In this document: piece after piece, positions 20,463-30,453 of the stretch
How the letters are laid out: every line of letters begins with the position of its first letter
Numbering within the stretch: position 1 is the first letter of the stretch
NCBI RefSeq assembly: GCF_007126775.1
Contig: NZ_SLAP01000021.1
Span: 1-64,000, forward strand
Direction of reading: 5' to 3'
Source of the DNA: Cecembia sp.
Lineage (GTDB): Bacteria; Bacteroidota; Bacteroidia; Cytophagales; Cyclobacteriaceae
DNA: 64,000 nt
The notes under the pieces: model-generated
What the model saw: only the letters and a program-made list of their open reading frames with translations
What the model was told of the DNA's origin: nothing
Database searches by the model: none
Translations under genes and position numbers: made by a program

Positions 20463-20470
20463 TATATTTG
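20463..20470 (+). promoter_or_regulatory. putative Bacteroidota -7 box upstream of pdhA
   Basis: TATATTTG matches TAnnTTTG, 34 nt upstream of the ATG at 20504; TTTG at 20435-20438 gives a 24-nt spacer, slightly long. Confidence 0.4.
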
Positions 20471-20503
20471 AGGCCTAATTTAGCATATTTTATATTAAAC
20501 GAT

Positions 20504-21523
20504 ATGGCAAAAAAGAGTACTGCAACCAAAGCAAAGGTTAAATATTCCAAAGAAACTTATGCTTATTGGTACGAAAGCATGCTGTTAATGAGGAGATTTG
20601 AAGAAAAAGCAGGTCAACTTTATGGACAGCAAAAAATCAGGGGATTTTGTCACTTGTATATAGGTCAGGAAGCTTGTGCTTCCGGAGCTATTACCGCCTT
20701 AGAAAAAGACGATAAATGGATCACTGCCTACCGTGATCATGCCCACCCTCTTGGTCTAGGGACTGACCCGGGAGCAATTATGGCCGAATTGTACGGAAAA
20801 GCTACGGGCACAACCAAAGGCAAAGGTGGTTCCATGCACATATTTGACAAAGAAAGAAATTTTATGGGTGGCCATGGCATCGTTGGTGCACAGGTTCCTA
20901 TGGGTTTGGGCATTGGCTTTGCTGAAAAGTACAAAGGCACCAAAAACCTTTGTATCTGTTATATGGGTGATGGGGCAGTCCGTCAGGGGGCTGTACATGA
21001 AGCCTTGAATTTGGCCATGTTGTACAAGACTCCGGTAATATTTGTCATAGAAAACAACGGCTATGCCATGGGTACTTCTGTGGCGAGGACTTCTAATGTA
21101 ACAGAATTGTATACTATTGGTGAGGCTTATGATATGCCTTCATTCCCTGTAGATGGAATGAATGTAGAAGCCATACATGAAGCCGTTGCTGAGGCAGCAG
21201 ATCGGGCAAGAAAAGGTGATGGCCCAACGCTATTGGAATTCAGAACTTACCGTTACAAGGGGCACTCCATGTCTGATCCGCAGAAATACAGGACACGCGA
21301 GGAAGTAGAAGAATACAAAATGAGGGATCCCATCGAACAAGTCAAGAAAACCATCCTTGATAATAAAATCCTTACAGAAGAGGAAATTTCTGAAATTGAT
21401 GCAAAGGTTAAAAAACAGGTAGCTGATGCCGTTCAGTTTGCTGAGGACTCCCCATGGCCAGATGGTCAGGATGCATTTAAGGAAATCTACATGCAGGAGG
21501 ACTACCCCTTTGTGATGGAATAA
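20504..21523 (+). CDS. pdhA: pyruvate dehydrogenase E1 component subunit alpha
   Basis: YESMLLMRRFEEKAGQLYGQQKIRGFCHLYIGQEA; GDGAVRQGAVHEALNLA; ENNGYAMGTSVART; YRYKGHSMSDP. Start set at MAKKSTATK rather than the ORF-track start 20393. Confidence 0.95.
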   Translation: MAKKSTATKAKVKYSKETYAYWYESMLLMRRFEEKAGQLYGQQKIRGFCHLYIGQEACASGAITALEKDDKWITAYRDHAHPLGLGTDPGAIMAELYGKATGTTKGKGGSMHIFDKERNFMGGHGIVGAQVPMGLGIGFAEKYKGTKNLCICYMGDGAVRQGAVHEALNLAMLYKTPVIFVIENNGYAMGTSVARTSNVTELYTIGEAYDMPSFPVDGMNVEAIHEAVAEAADRARKGDGPTLLEFRTYRYKGHSMSDPQKYRTREEVEEYKMRDPIEQVKKTILDNKILTEEEISEIDAKVKKQVADAVQFAEDSPWPDGQDAFKEIYMQEDYPFVME

Positions 21524-21591
21524 ATAACAATCGGCGTAAAATCAGCTATAAATTGTGTAATACACATTTGCGGCTGGTTTTTTTATTACTA

Positions 21592-21621
21592 TTTGTGAAT
21601 TAATTAAAAGCCTTATATTTG
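21592..21621 (+). promoter_or_regulatory. putative Bacteroidota promoter (TTTG-N18-TATATTTG)
   Basis: TTTG (21592-21595), 18-nt spacer, TATATTTG (21614-21621), 20 nt upstream of the ATG at 21642. Confidence 0.55.
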
Positions 21622-21641
21622 CGGGCGAAAAATTTGACATA

Positions 21642-22352
21642 ATGGCCAAAAAACAAACGAAAAAAGCTCAGGAAGTTGAATACGAGCTTTTGGAAAAACC
21701 GGAAGAGATTGCAGGTAGATTGGAAAGAGGCGAAGCTTTCGTCAAGAAGAACTCCAAATTATTCGGAGGCATTCTGATTGCTGGCATATTACTTATTGCC
21801 GGCGTGCTTTACTTTCAGATCGACAGGCAAAATAAAAACAAAAAGGCACAGGCTGAAATGTTTCAGGCCGTGTACTATTTTGAACAGGACAGCATTGACT
21901 TTGCTTTGAACGGCGATGGTTCAAATCCTGGTTTCCTTAAAATAGTAGACCAATACAAGGGTACAGAAGCTGCTAACCTTGCCAATTTCTACCTTGGTTC
22001 GATTTATCTTTCCGAAGGTCAATTCCAGAAAGCAGCAGACCACCTCAAGAAGTTTTCAGCAAAAGATTATTTTGTTCAGGCCAGAGCCTTCGCCCTCTTG
22101 GGAGATGCCCAAATGGAATTGGGAAATACCAAGGAGGCAATTGCTGCCTACAAAAAGGCGATTGACCATAAAGAGAATAAGCACTTTGCTCCGAGATACC
22201 TGAGCAAATTGGCTATTGCCTATGAGGAAGCTGGTGACATAACAAATGCCATCAAAACCTATCAAACGATAGAAGATAAATACTTTGAATCTTTCGAATA
22301 TACAAATGCACGAAAGCACAAAGCCCGCTTGGAAGGCCTTGCCTCTAAGTGA
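21642..22352 (+). CDS. tetratricopeptide repeat membrane-anchored protein
   Basis: Lys-rich N-terminus, one TM (LFGGILIAGILLIAGVLYF), TPR-like repeats (LGDAQMELGNTKEAIAAYKKAI; LAIAYEEAGDITNAIKTYQTI). Confidence 0.85.
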   Translation: MAKKQTKKAQEVEYELLEKPEEIAGRLERGEAFVKKNSKLFGGILIAGILLIAGVLYFQIDRQNKNKKAQAEMFQAVYYFEQDSIDFALNGDGSNPGFLKIVDQYKGTEAANLANFYLGSIYLSEGQFQKAADHLKKFSAKDYFVQARAFALLGDAQMELGNTKEAIAAYKKAIDHKENKHFAPRYLSKLAIAYEEAGDITNAIKTYQTIEDKYFESFEYTNARKHKARLEGLASK

Positions 22353-22378
22353 TGCTACATGTAAGTACGCATTGATAG

Positions 22379-22411
22379 AAGAGTAAGGCCTTAATGGTCT
22401 TACTCTTTTTT
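22379..22411 (+). terminator. probable rho-independent terminator
   Basis: AAGAGTAAGGCC-ttaa-TGGTCTTACTCTTTTTT. Confidence 0.7.
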
Positions 22412-22434
22412 ATTTACTATACAAACCAAAAAAC

Positions 22435-22911
22435 ATGGCAACTTCTTTAAAAAGTCTGAGTCAATATACAGACAAAAACATAACAGACATCTCAACTAAA
22501 AAATTTGGTATTGTGGTATCAGAATGGAATGACCAGGTGACAGAATCCCTTTTCTCAGGCACAGTGGATACATTATTGAAACACGGTGCCAAAAAAGATA
22601 ATATTTTCAGAAAAAATGTTCCTGGTTCTTTTGAGCTTACTTTAGGAGCCCAATACTTGGCCCAAATGGAAGAAATTGATGCGGTCATCTGCCTTGGGTG
22701 CGTCATACAAGGAGAAACCCGACATTTTGATTTCATCTGTGATGCTGTTGCCAATGGAATCACGCAAGTAGGGCTAAAGTATAACAAACCTGTCATTTTT
22801 GGTGTTTTGACGCCTAATGACATGCAACAAGCTTTGGACAGAGCAGGGGGAAAACATGGAAACAAAGGCGATGAAGCCGCCATCACTGCTGTGAAAATGC
22901 TTGGATTTTAA
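22435..22911 (+). CDS. ribH: 6,7-dimethyl-8-ribityllumazine synthase
   Basis: FGIVVSEWNDQVTESLFSG; VPGSFELTLGAQYLAQ; CLGCVIQGETRHFDFICDAVANGI; FGVLTPNDMQQALDRAGGKHGNKGDEAA. Confidence 0.97.
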   Translation: MATSLKSLSQYTDKNITDISTKKFGIVVSEWNDQVTESLFSGTVDTLLKHGAKKDNIFRKNVPGSFELTLGAQYLAQMEEIDAVICLGCVIQGETRHFDFICDAVANGITQVGLKYNKPVIFGVLTPNDMQQALDRAGGKHGNKGDEAAITAVKMLGF

Positions 22912-22944
22912 GCTTTTACTTCTCAAACCTAAAAAACACCCATT

Positions 22945-24264
22945 ATGAAAATAATGAAGTTTGGGGGAACCTCAGTAGGTAAACCCGAAAGAATGCATCA
23001 GGTAAAAGACCTGATCATTCACGGTAAAGAAAAGAAGATAGTGGTACTCTCTGCCTTATCAGGAACTACCAATGCTTTGGTGGGGATAAGTGATGCATTG
23101 GCGGCAGCCAACAAAGAATTGGCCAAAGAACGCATAGATACCCTACATCAACATTATCAGGTTTTTTACAAGGATCTCTTGCAATCAGAAGCAGGAAGGT
23201 CAAAAGCTGAAAAGATCATCAAGGAACATTTTGAATTCCTGAACATTATCCTAAAGATCTCATTTAACGAGGCAATAAGTAGGGATATCCTTGCCCAAGG
23301 AGAATTGCTTTCTACGAAGCTATTCTACACCCTCTTGCAGGAATTGGATATCCCGGCAGTATTCCTTCCTGCCCTGGACTTCATGAGCATTGATGAGAAT
23401 GCTGAACCAGAACTGAAAAAAATCTCGGAAAAGCTAAAAATTATCCTGGCCAACTACCAAGAAGAAAACATTTTTGTGACACAGGGATATATCTGTAAAA
23501 ACCACAGAAACGAGGTAGACAATCTCAAGAGAGGAGGCTCGGATTATTCGGCATCTTTGATTGGTGCAGCTATCAGTGCGGATGTAGTGGAAATATGGAC
23601 TGATATTGATGGCATGCACAATAATGATCCAAGGATAGTGGATAAAACAAGGCCGATAGCACAACTCTCTTTTGATGAAGCAGCTGAATTGGCTTACTTT
23701 GGAGCTAAAATTTTGCACCCTGCTTCCATTTGGCCCGCCCAACAATACAATATCCCTGTTAAATTGCTCAATACCATGGAGCCCAATGCGCTGGGAACCA
23801 CCATTACAAGCAAGGAACTGGGAACCGGAGTCAAAGCGCTTGCGGCAAAAGATGGAATTACAGCCATCAAAATTAAATCCAGCAGGATGTTATTGGCTTA
23901 TGGCTTTTTGAGGAAAGTATTTGAAGTATTTGAAAAATACAAGACATCTATAGACATGATCACCACCTCAGAAGTGGCAGTTTCAGTGACAATCGACGAT
24001 TTAAGCCATTTAAATGAAATCGTAAGGGAGTTGGAAACCTATGGCCTGGTGGAAGTTGATAAAAACCAAACAATTATTTCTGTTGTAGGAAATTTGATCG
24101 CAGAATCCAAAGGTACCCTGGCAAATATCATGGACAGTTTGACCGATATTCCTATCAGAATGGTATCCTACGGGGGAAGCAGGCACAATGTATCTCTTCT
24201 GGTAGATGCAAAGTACAAAAATACAGCATTGCAAAACCTGAACATAGGTCTATTCCAGTGGTAA
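22945..24264 (+). CDS. lysC: aspartate kinase (monofunctional, C-terminal ACT domains)
   Basis: MKFGGTSVGKPERM; GGSDYSASLIGAAI; EIWTDIDGMHNNDPR; ACT-like C-terminus. Confidence 0.95.
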   Translation: MKIMKFGGTSVGKPERMHQVKDLIIHGKEKKIVVLSALSGTTNALVGISDALAAANKELAKERIDTLHQHYQVFYKDLLQSEAGRSKAEKIIKEHFEFLNIILKISFNEAISRDILAQGELLSTKLFYTLLQELDIPAVFLPALDFMSIDENAEPELKKISEKLKIILANYQEENIFVTQGYICKNHRNEVDNLKRGGSDYSASLIGAAISADVVEIWTDIDGMHNNDPRIVDKTRPIAQLSFDEAAELAYFGAKILHPASIWPAQQYNIPVKLLNTMEPNALGTTITSKELGTGVKALAAKDGITAIKIKSSRMLLAYGFLRKVFEVFEKYKTSIDMITTSEVAVSVTIDDLSHLNEIVRELETYGLVEVDKNQTIISVVGNLIAESKGTLANIMDSLTDIPIRMVSYGGSRHNVSLLVDAKYKNTALQNLNIGLFQW

Positions 24265-24298
24265 AAAAAGCCTCCAAGCAAACTTGGAGGCTTTTTTA
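24263..24298. terminator. bidirectional rho-independent terminator
   Basis: AAAAAAAGCCTCCAAG-caaa-CTTGGAGGCTTTTTTA between convergent lysC and the 24296 gene. Confidence 0.85.
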
Positions 24299-24802
24299 GG
24301 CTATTTTCATCAATTTGAGTTCCCCTTTTCTTTTGACGATTTTTAGTTCAAAAAAATGATTGATGAACGCTTTGCACTGATTTTCTGACCAATCAGCCCT
24401 AGTGTCTGTGTCATACAGCAGGGTTATTCTCAGCATATTTTTAACAAAAGGTTCATACTGACCCATTTCTCTCAGCCAAAAACTCAATTGATGATACCAA
24501 TCTTCTTTAAATTTTTGGACATGACTTCTTCCATCAAAAAGAAGCTCTAGTTGGTTATCTCCATGCTTGTAACGGTATACCCCACACAATTGCCTGTAAA
24601 TCATACGCAGCCTTTCTTTAGGAAAATGATGGCTATCCAAGATGATTTCAAAAGTGGAATCCATCAACATCAATGGGTTATACAGTTGTGTATAAGAACG
24701 TTTCAATTCAAAAACCATCAGATCCAACATTTCTTCCTCCATCACCGATTGGGCTTGACGAAGAATGTAATTTTTATCTAACGGAAACAATTTTTGAATC
24801 AT
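24296..24802 (-). CDS. conserved-looking hypothetical protein
   Basis: Long ORF; start MIQKLFPLDKNYI chosen (alternative 24823); no recognised motif. Confidence 0.6.
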   Translation of the reverse strand: MIQKLFPLDKNYILRQAQSVMEEEMLDLMVFELKRSYTQLYNPLMLMDSTFEIILDSHHFPKERLRMIYRQLCGVYRYKHGDNQLELLFDGRSHVQKFKEDWYHQLSFWLREMGQYEPFVKNMLRITLLYDTDTRADWSENQCKAFINHFFELKIVKRKGELKLMKIA

Positions 24803-24853
24803 AAACCATGAATTGCATCGCAATTTAATCTTTTCCGATAATTTTTTAAAATT

Positions 24854-25360
24854 TTATCCTGAAATGATATCCTCAATGGCCGTTTGAACCAAGTCCGCCT
24901 CAAAACCTCTCCCGATGAGGTATTGCTGCACTTTATATTTTTTTTTCAAGCTTTCTGCCTCATTGGTCAGTTTCCACTTTTTATTTGCCTGTTGTAAAAG
25001 GATTTCCCAATATTCCTCAGGATCGATCTCCTTCATTCCGGATTTGATACAATTTGGGCTTATTTTTCTCATCTTCAATTCCTGTAAAATTTTATTTTTT
25101 CCCCATTTTTTGAGCTTGAATTTCCCTCTTACGAATGAAGCAGCAAACCTTTCTTCGTTAAGAAACCCATCTGCAATCAAGGTTGCGATAAGGTCTTCAG
25201 CCTCGTCACCGTAGACTCCTCTTTCCGCCAATTTACTCCTCACCTCTTCCTGACAGCGCTCCTGATAAGCGCAAAATGCAGCTATCCTTACTTTGGCTTC
25301 CTGAAGGCTCCAAAGCTTTTTAGGCCGATCCATTCCATATTCTTTTCGTAGGTAGGACAT
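24854..25360 (-). CDS. recX: regulatory protein RecX
   Basis: AFCAYQERCQEEVRSKLAERGVYGDEAEDLIATLIADGFLNEERFAASFVRGKFKLKKWGKNKILQELK; start set downstream of track start to avoid overlapping the tpiA promoter region. Confidence 0.88.
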   Translation of the reverse strand: MSYLRKEYGMDRPKKLWSLQEAKVRIAAFCAYQERCQEEVRSKLAERGVYGDEAEDLIATLIADGFLNEERFAASFVRGKFKLKKWGKNKILQELKMRKISPNCIKSGMKEIDPEEYWEILLQQANKKWKLTNEAESLKKKYKVQQYLIGRGFEADLVQTAIEDIISG

Positions 25361-25366
25361 TTTATG

Positions 25367-25374
25367 TATTTTTG
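25367..25374 (+). promoter_or_regulatory. putative -7 box upstream of tpiA
   Basis: TATTTTTG matches TAnnTTTG, about 60 nt upstream of ATG 25435; weak -33. Confidence 0.3.
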
Positions 25375-25434
25375 ACAGCAAAGTAACCCATCGTGTTATT
25401 TTTTTCAAATTCAATCATCAAACCATTAAACATC

Positions 25435-26196
25435 ATGCGCAAAAAAATTGTAGCCGGAAACTGGAAAATGAACTTAAATTTCGAAGATGGCCAAAAGCTT
25501 ACTTCCGAAATAGTAAATATTTTAAAAGACGAAAATGATAAAAAAGTAACAGTCGTTCTTAATCCACCATTTGTTCATCTTTACCCCGTAAAAAAGTTGA
25601 TCGGTGATACACCTAATCTTTTTCTTGGTTCACAGAATTGTTCAGATAAGTCCTCTGGCGCTTATACCGGGGAAGTTTCTGCCGCTATGCTGGTATCTTT
25701 TGGTGCCGAGTATGTTATTATTGGGCATAGTGAGAGAAGGGAGTATTTTAAAGAATCCAATCAACTCCTTACTGCCAAAACCAGGCAGGCTTTAGAAAAT
25801 GGGCTTATCCCAATATTTTGCTGTGGTGAACCGTTGGACATAAGAGAAGCTGGTACCCATGAAGCGTATGTAAAAGCGCAATTAACGGAAAGTCTATTTG
25901 GGTTTACTGAAGAAGAAATATCGAAAGTGGTCATTGCTTACGAACCAATCTGGGCAATTGGAACTGGAAAAACGGCTTCTTCCGAACAGGCACAAGAAAT
26001 GCATGCTGCTCTTAGGAACCACTTTGCTTCCAAATATGGGCAAAACGTCGCTGACAACCTTTCCATACTTTATGGGGGCAGTTGTAACCCTGGCAACGCC
26101 AAAGAGATTTTCTCCAAAGCAGATGTGGATGGTGGCTTGATAGGTGGGGCTTCCCTCAAATCAAGGGATTTTGTAGAGATAGTGAAATCCTTTTAA
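25435..26196 (+). CDS. tpiA: triosephosphate isomerase
   Basis: MRKKIVAGNWKMNL; VIIGHSERREYF; VIAYEPIWAIGTGKTA; LYGGSCNPGNA. Confidence 0.98.
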   Translation: MRKKIVAGNWKMNLNFEDGQKLTSEIVNILKDENDKKVTVVLNPPFVHLYPVKKLIGDTPNLFLGSQNCSDKSSGAYTGEVSAAMLVSFGAEYVIIGHSERREYFKESNQLLTAKTRQALENGLIPIFCCGEPLDIREAGTHEAYVKAQLTESLFGFTEEEISKVVIAYEPIWAIGTGKTASSEQAQEMHAALRNHFASKYGQNVADNLSILYGGSCNPGNAKEIFSKADVDGGLIGGASLKSRDFVEIVKSF

Positions 26197-26204
26197 CTTG
26201 TTAA

Positions 26205-27035
26205 ATGCAATATCTGGAGTTTAAAGTAGGATGCCTGGAAGCATTTAGAGAAATACTGATCGCGGAGTTGGCAGAGGTAGGCTTCGATTCCTTTTTGGAA
26301 ACAGACGAAGGTTTTGATGCCTACATAGAAGAGGGAATTTTTGATAGGCTTGGTTTTGAAGAAGTGATCCAAAAATACCAGATTGAGGCCAAAATCACCC
26401 TTAAGGAAGGGAAGATGGATAAAGTCAATTGGAATGAGGAGTGGGAAAAGCACTATGATCCTATTACGGTAGGGGACCAAGTCTATATCCGGGCCTCTTT
26501 TCATGATCCAAAACCGGAATTTCCTTATGAAATCCTAATCAATCCAAAAATGTCCTTTGGAACTGGCCATCATGCAACCACCTATTTGATGATATCCCAT
26601 CAATTGGATATCGTCCATCGGAACAAAAGTATATTGGATATTGGGGCCGGAACAGGAATTCTTGCTATTATGGCTTACAAATTGGGGGCAGAAACTGTTG
26701 AAGCATTTGATATTGACGATTGGTGCGTAGAGAATGGAAATGAAAATTTTGAACTGAATGGCATGAAAAATGTCAAAATGGGAAAGGGAACCATAAGGGA
26801 AATCAAACCTCTGGGTCCATTTGACATCCTACTCGCCAATATCAATAAAAATGTCTTACTGGATGAGATGGAATTATACAGTAGCTTGGCCAAAAAGGGA
26901 GGACACCTGCTTCTTAGTGGTTTCTATGCACATGACAGGGAAGATATTGAAAAGAAAGCCAATGCTTTTCAGTTTAAATTAGAAAAAACAACAGTAAAAG
27001 ATAACTGGGCCTCCATGGTCTTTGAGAAAGTATGA
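26205..27035 (+). CDS. prmA: ribosomal protein L11 methyltransferase
   Basis: NPKMSFGTGHHATTYLM; ILDIGAGTGILAIMAYKLGAETVEAFDID; LLANINKNVLLDE. Confidence 0.95.
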   Translation: MQYLEFKVGCLEAFREILIAELAEVGFDSFLETDEGFDAYIEEGIFDRLGFEEVIQKYQIEAKITLKEGKMDKVNWNEEWEKHYDPITVGDQVYIRASFHDPKPEFPYEILINPKMSFGTGHHATTYLMISHQLDIVHRNKSILDIGAGTGILAIMAYKLGAETVEAFDIDDWCVENGNENFELNGMKNVKMGKGTIREIKPLGPFDILLANINKNVLLDEMELYSSLAKKGGHLLLSGFYAHDREDIEKKANAFQFKLEKTTVKDNWASMVFEKV

Positions 27036-27220
27036 CAGAATTGATCATTTATGCCCTTTTATTTCTCTTACTTATTGCCCATACCTTAATGGCTTCAAAA
27101 ATGTACAGGGCTGTACATGAAAACAAGACCTTGAGCTTTCAGGAAAAAAATGACTGGAAGCTCAAGGCATTGCTTTTCCCCGGATATTTTTGGGGAAGGT
27201 ACAAAAGAAGCCTAAAATAG
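27032..27220 (+). CDS. small hypothetical membrane protein
   Basis: 62 aa, ATGA overlap with prmA; one TM segment and basic C-terminus. Confidence 0.55.
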   Translation: MTELIIYALLFLLLIAHTLMASKMYRAVHENKTLSFQEKNDWKLKALLFPGYFWGRYKRSLK

Positions 27221-27222
27221 CA

Positions 27223-27888
27223 CTATTTTTCGAAAACTATACCGTCAGGTTTGGCTCCCAAATTTTCAAGATATATGCTGATATCCTTGACCATTTGGTC
27301 AGGTCCACATACATAGAAATCTTGGGAATAGTCTTTAACATGTTTTTTTAGAAACTCCATATTGATCATTCCATATTTATGACCTTCTGAGTTTTCCTCA
27401 GCCAATATGGATACAAAGTCCTCTCCTAAAGTCTTATAGAAAAAAGATTCTAAGATTATATCCTTGCTTGTTTTATTGGCAAAGAACAATTTGTTCCCTG
27501 TTAGGTCACCTTTTTTTTGAAGGTCTTTAAAAATGCATATAAAGGGGGTAATCCCTGCACCTCCTGCTATAAAAATGCCTTTTCCCTTATACTGTATCGC
27601 TCCCCATGCATCTCCAATCAAAAGTTCATCTCCGATGACCAAACTGTCCATTTTCTGGGTAACTCCATCATGGTCCCTGTAAGACTTGATTACAAATTCC
27701 AAATGCTCCTCCTCTGGCAAAGAGGTAAATGTAAAGGGCCGTTTTTCAGCCTTCCATTCTCTTTGATTTACGGCCATTTCAGTGGCCTGTCCAGGGGAAA
27801 AATTATAATTTTTTGGCTTATCGGTTACAAACTTTTTTACATCATGGGTCAATGAAAGTATTTCTCTAATTTTTATTGTGTACATCAT
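27223..27888 (-). CDS. FAD/NAD(P)-binding oxidoreductase (flavodoxin/ferredoxin reductase-like)
   Basis: KRPFTFTSLPEEEHLEFVIKSY; GIFIAGGAGITPFICIFKDL; FYVCGPDQMVKDI. Confidence 0.88.
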   Translation of the reverse strand: MMYTIKIREILSLTHDVKKFVTDKPKNYNFSPGQATEMAVNQREWKAEKRPFTFTSLPEEEHLEFVIKSYRDHDGVTQKMDSLVIGDELLIGDAWGAIQYKGKGIFIAGGAGITPFICIFKDLQKKGDLTGNKLFFANKTSKDIILESFFYKTLGEDFVSILAEENSEGHKYGMINMEFLKKHVKDYSQDFYVCGPDQMVKDISIYLENLGAKPDGIVFEK

Positions 27889-27988
27889 TCATAAATCAAT
27901 TGGTCCTATATATACCAACGTGACACAGGAATTTTGTTCAGAATCCAGTCAAATTGATTCATTAAATGGGTAAAATTGAAAAAACTTC

Positions 27989-29359
27989 TCAATTCAACTT
28001 TTTCTCTTCAGTTGGTTCGATAGCTTCCAAACCCTCATTTGAGGTAAATGGATTAGATTTTCTGATCAACCCCGCAGGAAGTTCGCCTTCTGTAGATGCC
28101 ACTGTAACACAGACCGCAGCATCTCCCGTTACATTGACTACTGTTCTGAACATATCCAGGATCCTATCCGGGGCAATGATGAGTGCAACGCCGGCTCCTG
28201 GAACTCCAATTGCCTCCAACACAATAATCAACATGATCAACCCTGCTCCGGGAACACCAGCAGAACCAATCGCCGCCAAGGTAGCAGTAAGTACAATAGT
28301 TAATTGTTGGGAAATACTTAAGTCCATGCCTAATGCCTGGGCAATAAAAACTGCAGCCACAGCTTGATAGAGGCTGGTACCATTCATATTGATTGTAGCT
28401 CCCAGAGGGAGAACGAAGCTGGAAACCTCTTCAGATACGCCTATTTCTTCCTCTACCAATTTCATTGTCACCGGAAGTGTGGCAGAACTGGAAGATGTTG
28501 AGAACCCAAGCAGCATTGCGGGTCTGAGGGACTTAATAAAATCTCTGAATGAAAGCTTAGTAAAGGACTTCAACATCAGAGCATATACTCCGACAATTAC
28601 TAAAAATAAACCTCCAAGTACAACCAGGGTATACTTCAGTAATGCAAGTAACAATTCTACTGCAGATTCAGGATTTTCCCCTGCTATCTCAACAATCAAA
28701 GAAGCCATTAGGGCAAAAACACCATAAGGGGCGAGTAGCATAATGTACTCGACGATTTTGATGATCACATCATTGAGGGCATCAAAGAAGTCAGTAAATG
28801 TCTTTGCTTTGGCTTTGTCAATTTGTAACAATGCAATCCCTGCAATAATAGCAAAAAAAACCACTTGTAACATGCTTCCATTATCTGCCGCCGCAGCAAA
28901 TAAGTTTTCAGGAACTACATCTATTAAAGGTTGCAAAGGGCCTTGGTCTCTGATATCTGCAGCCTTGCTTGCCTTTGAGCCAGCCTGGTCATCAAACTGG
29001 GTCATTAGCCTATCTCTGGTCTCCTGCGGAAGTTGTTCCCCAGGTTCAAAAAAATTAACCAACAAAAGCCCAATACTGATAGCAATGATCGTAGTCAGCA
29101 GATAGGCCAAAATGGTTTTACCCCCTATTCTGGACAATTTGGATATATCTCCCAAATTCGCAACACCAACAATCAAAGATGCAAGAACCAATGGAACTGC
29201 AATCATTTTCAATGCATTGATAAAAATCGTACCTGTAGGTTTGATGTATTTGACTGTAAATTCAGGTGAAAACCCGAATTGAATGACCACCAAGCCAAAT
29301 ATCAAACCGAGTACCAAACCTATGATGATCTGGGTATGTAATGGTATCTTTTTAAGCAT
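27989..29359 (-). CDS. dicarboxylate/amino acid:cation symporter (DAACS/SDF family)
   Basis: FINALKMIAVPLVLASLIVGVANLGD; GFSTSSSSATLPVTMK; LPLGATINMNGTSLYQAVAAVFIAQ. Confidence 0.95.
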   Translation of the reverse strand: MLKKIPLHTQIIIGLVLGLIFGLVVIQFGFSPEFTVKYIKPTGTIFINALKMIAVPLVLASLIVGVANLGDISKLSRIGGKTILAYLLTTIIAISIGLLLVNFFEPGEQLPQETRDRLMTQFDDQAGSKASKAADIRDQGPLQPLIDVVPENLFAAAADNGSMLQVVFFAIIAGIALLQIDKAKAKTFTDFFDALNDVIIKIVEYIMLLAPYGVFALMASLIVEIAGENPESAVELLLALLKYTLVVLGGLFLVIVGVYALMLKSFTKLSFRDFIKSLRPAMLLGFSTSSSSATLPVTMKLVEEEIGVSEEVSSFVLPLGATINMNGTSLYQAVAAVFIAQALGMDLSISQQLTIVLTATLAAIGSAGVPGAGLIMLIIVLEAIGVPGAGVALIIAPDRILDMFRTVVNVTGDAAVCVTVASTEGELPAGLIRKSNPFTSNEGLEAIEPTEEKKLN

Positions 29360-29370
29360 GTTATATAAAT

Positions 29371-30453
29371 TTATACAGATAACTTATTCGTACGACTTAT
29401 CAAAAGGTAATCAGCTAAAACCAAAGCAGCCATAGCCTCTACTATGGGAACTGCCCTGGGTACCACACAGGGGTCGTGTCTTCCTTTTCCGGAAACGGTA
29501 ACTTTTTCTCCGGCCTCGTTGACTGAATCCTGATCTTGCATTATGGTAGCCACCGGTTTGAAAGCAACATTGAAATAGATGTCCTCACCATTGGAAATCC
29601 CTCCTTGAATGCCCCCGGAGAAATTGGTTTTGGTCCTCACTTTTTTGCCATCCTGGTAAAAGGCGTCATTATGCTGGGATCCTCTCATCTGTACTCCCTG
29701 AAAGCCGCTTCCATATTCGAAGCCCTTGACCGCATTGATGCTGAGCATGGCTTTACCAAGCGCTGCATGTAACCTGTCAAAAACGGGTTCTCCCAATCCG
29801 GCAGGCACGCCTTTGGCAACACAAGTAATGATGCCTCCTACAGTATCCCTGCTCTTTCTTACTTCATCAATGTAGCTGATCATCTGCTCAGCAGTTGCTT
29901 CATCCGGGCACCTGACAATGTTTTCTTCTGCCTTAGACAGATCCATATCATGGTAGTTTTTTTCCAGTTTTAGTCCTCCTACTTGGGATACATAGGCCTG
30001 AACTGTAATTCCGGAATGTTTTAAAAGCATCTTGGCAATGGCTCCTCCTGCCACTCTGGCGGCTGTCTCTCTGGCACTGCTCCTTCCTCCTCCTCTATAA
30101 TCTCTGATTCCATACTTTTCAAAGTAGGTATAATCAGCATGTGAAGGCCTGAATTTATCCGAGATGTGACTGTAATCTTTGCTTTTTTGGTCAGTATTCA
30201 TGATGACCATACCAATTGGTGTACCGGTACTTTTCCCTTCAAAAACACCCGAAAGCATCTGGAACTCATCTTCTTCTTTCCGCTGTGTGGTGATTTTGGA
30301 CTGTCCAGGCTTTCTGCGCTGCATTTCCCTTCGAATAAAATCCTCTTCAATTGGGAGGCCTGCAGGACAGCCTTCCACCGTAACCCCTAAACCCAAACCA
30401 TGGGACTCCCCGAAGGTGGTAATCTTAAATATTTTTCCAAATGAGTTACCCAT
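29371..30453 (-). CDS. aroC: chorismate synthase
   Basis: [79 protein letters not shown]. Confidence 0.98.
   Translation of the reverse strand: MGNSFGKIFKITTFGESHGLGLGVTVEGCPAGLPIEEDFIRREMQRRKPGQSKITTQRKEEDEFQMLSGVFEGKSTGTPIGMVIMNTDQKSKDYSHISDKFRPSHADYTYFEKYGIRDYRGGGRSSARETAARVAGGAIAKMLLKHSGITVQAYVSQVGGLKLEKNYHDMDLSKAEENIVRCPDEATAEQMISYIDEVRKSRDTVGGIITCVAKGVPAGLGEPVFDRLHAALGKAMLSINAVKGFEYGSGFQGVQMRGSQHNDAFYQDGKKVRTKTNFSGGIQGGISNGEDIYFNVAFKPVATIMQDQDSVNEAGEKVTVSGKGRHDPCVVPRAVPIVEAMAALVLADYLLISRTNKLSV

Noticed and set aside
27894-27959. AATCAATT...AATTGATT and TTGGT...ACCAA inverted repeats between the two divergently spaced minus-strand genes
   Set aside because: Short arms in AT-rich DNA with long spacing; expected by chance and not near a convincing promoter.
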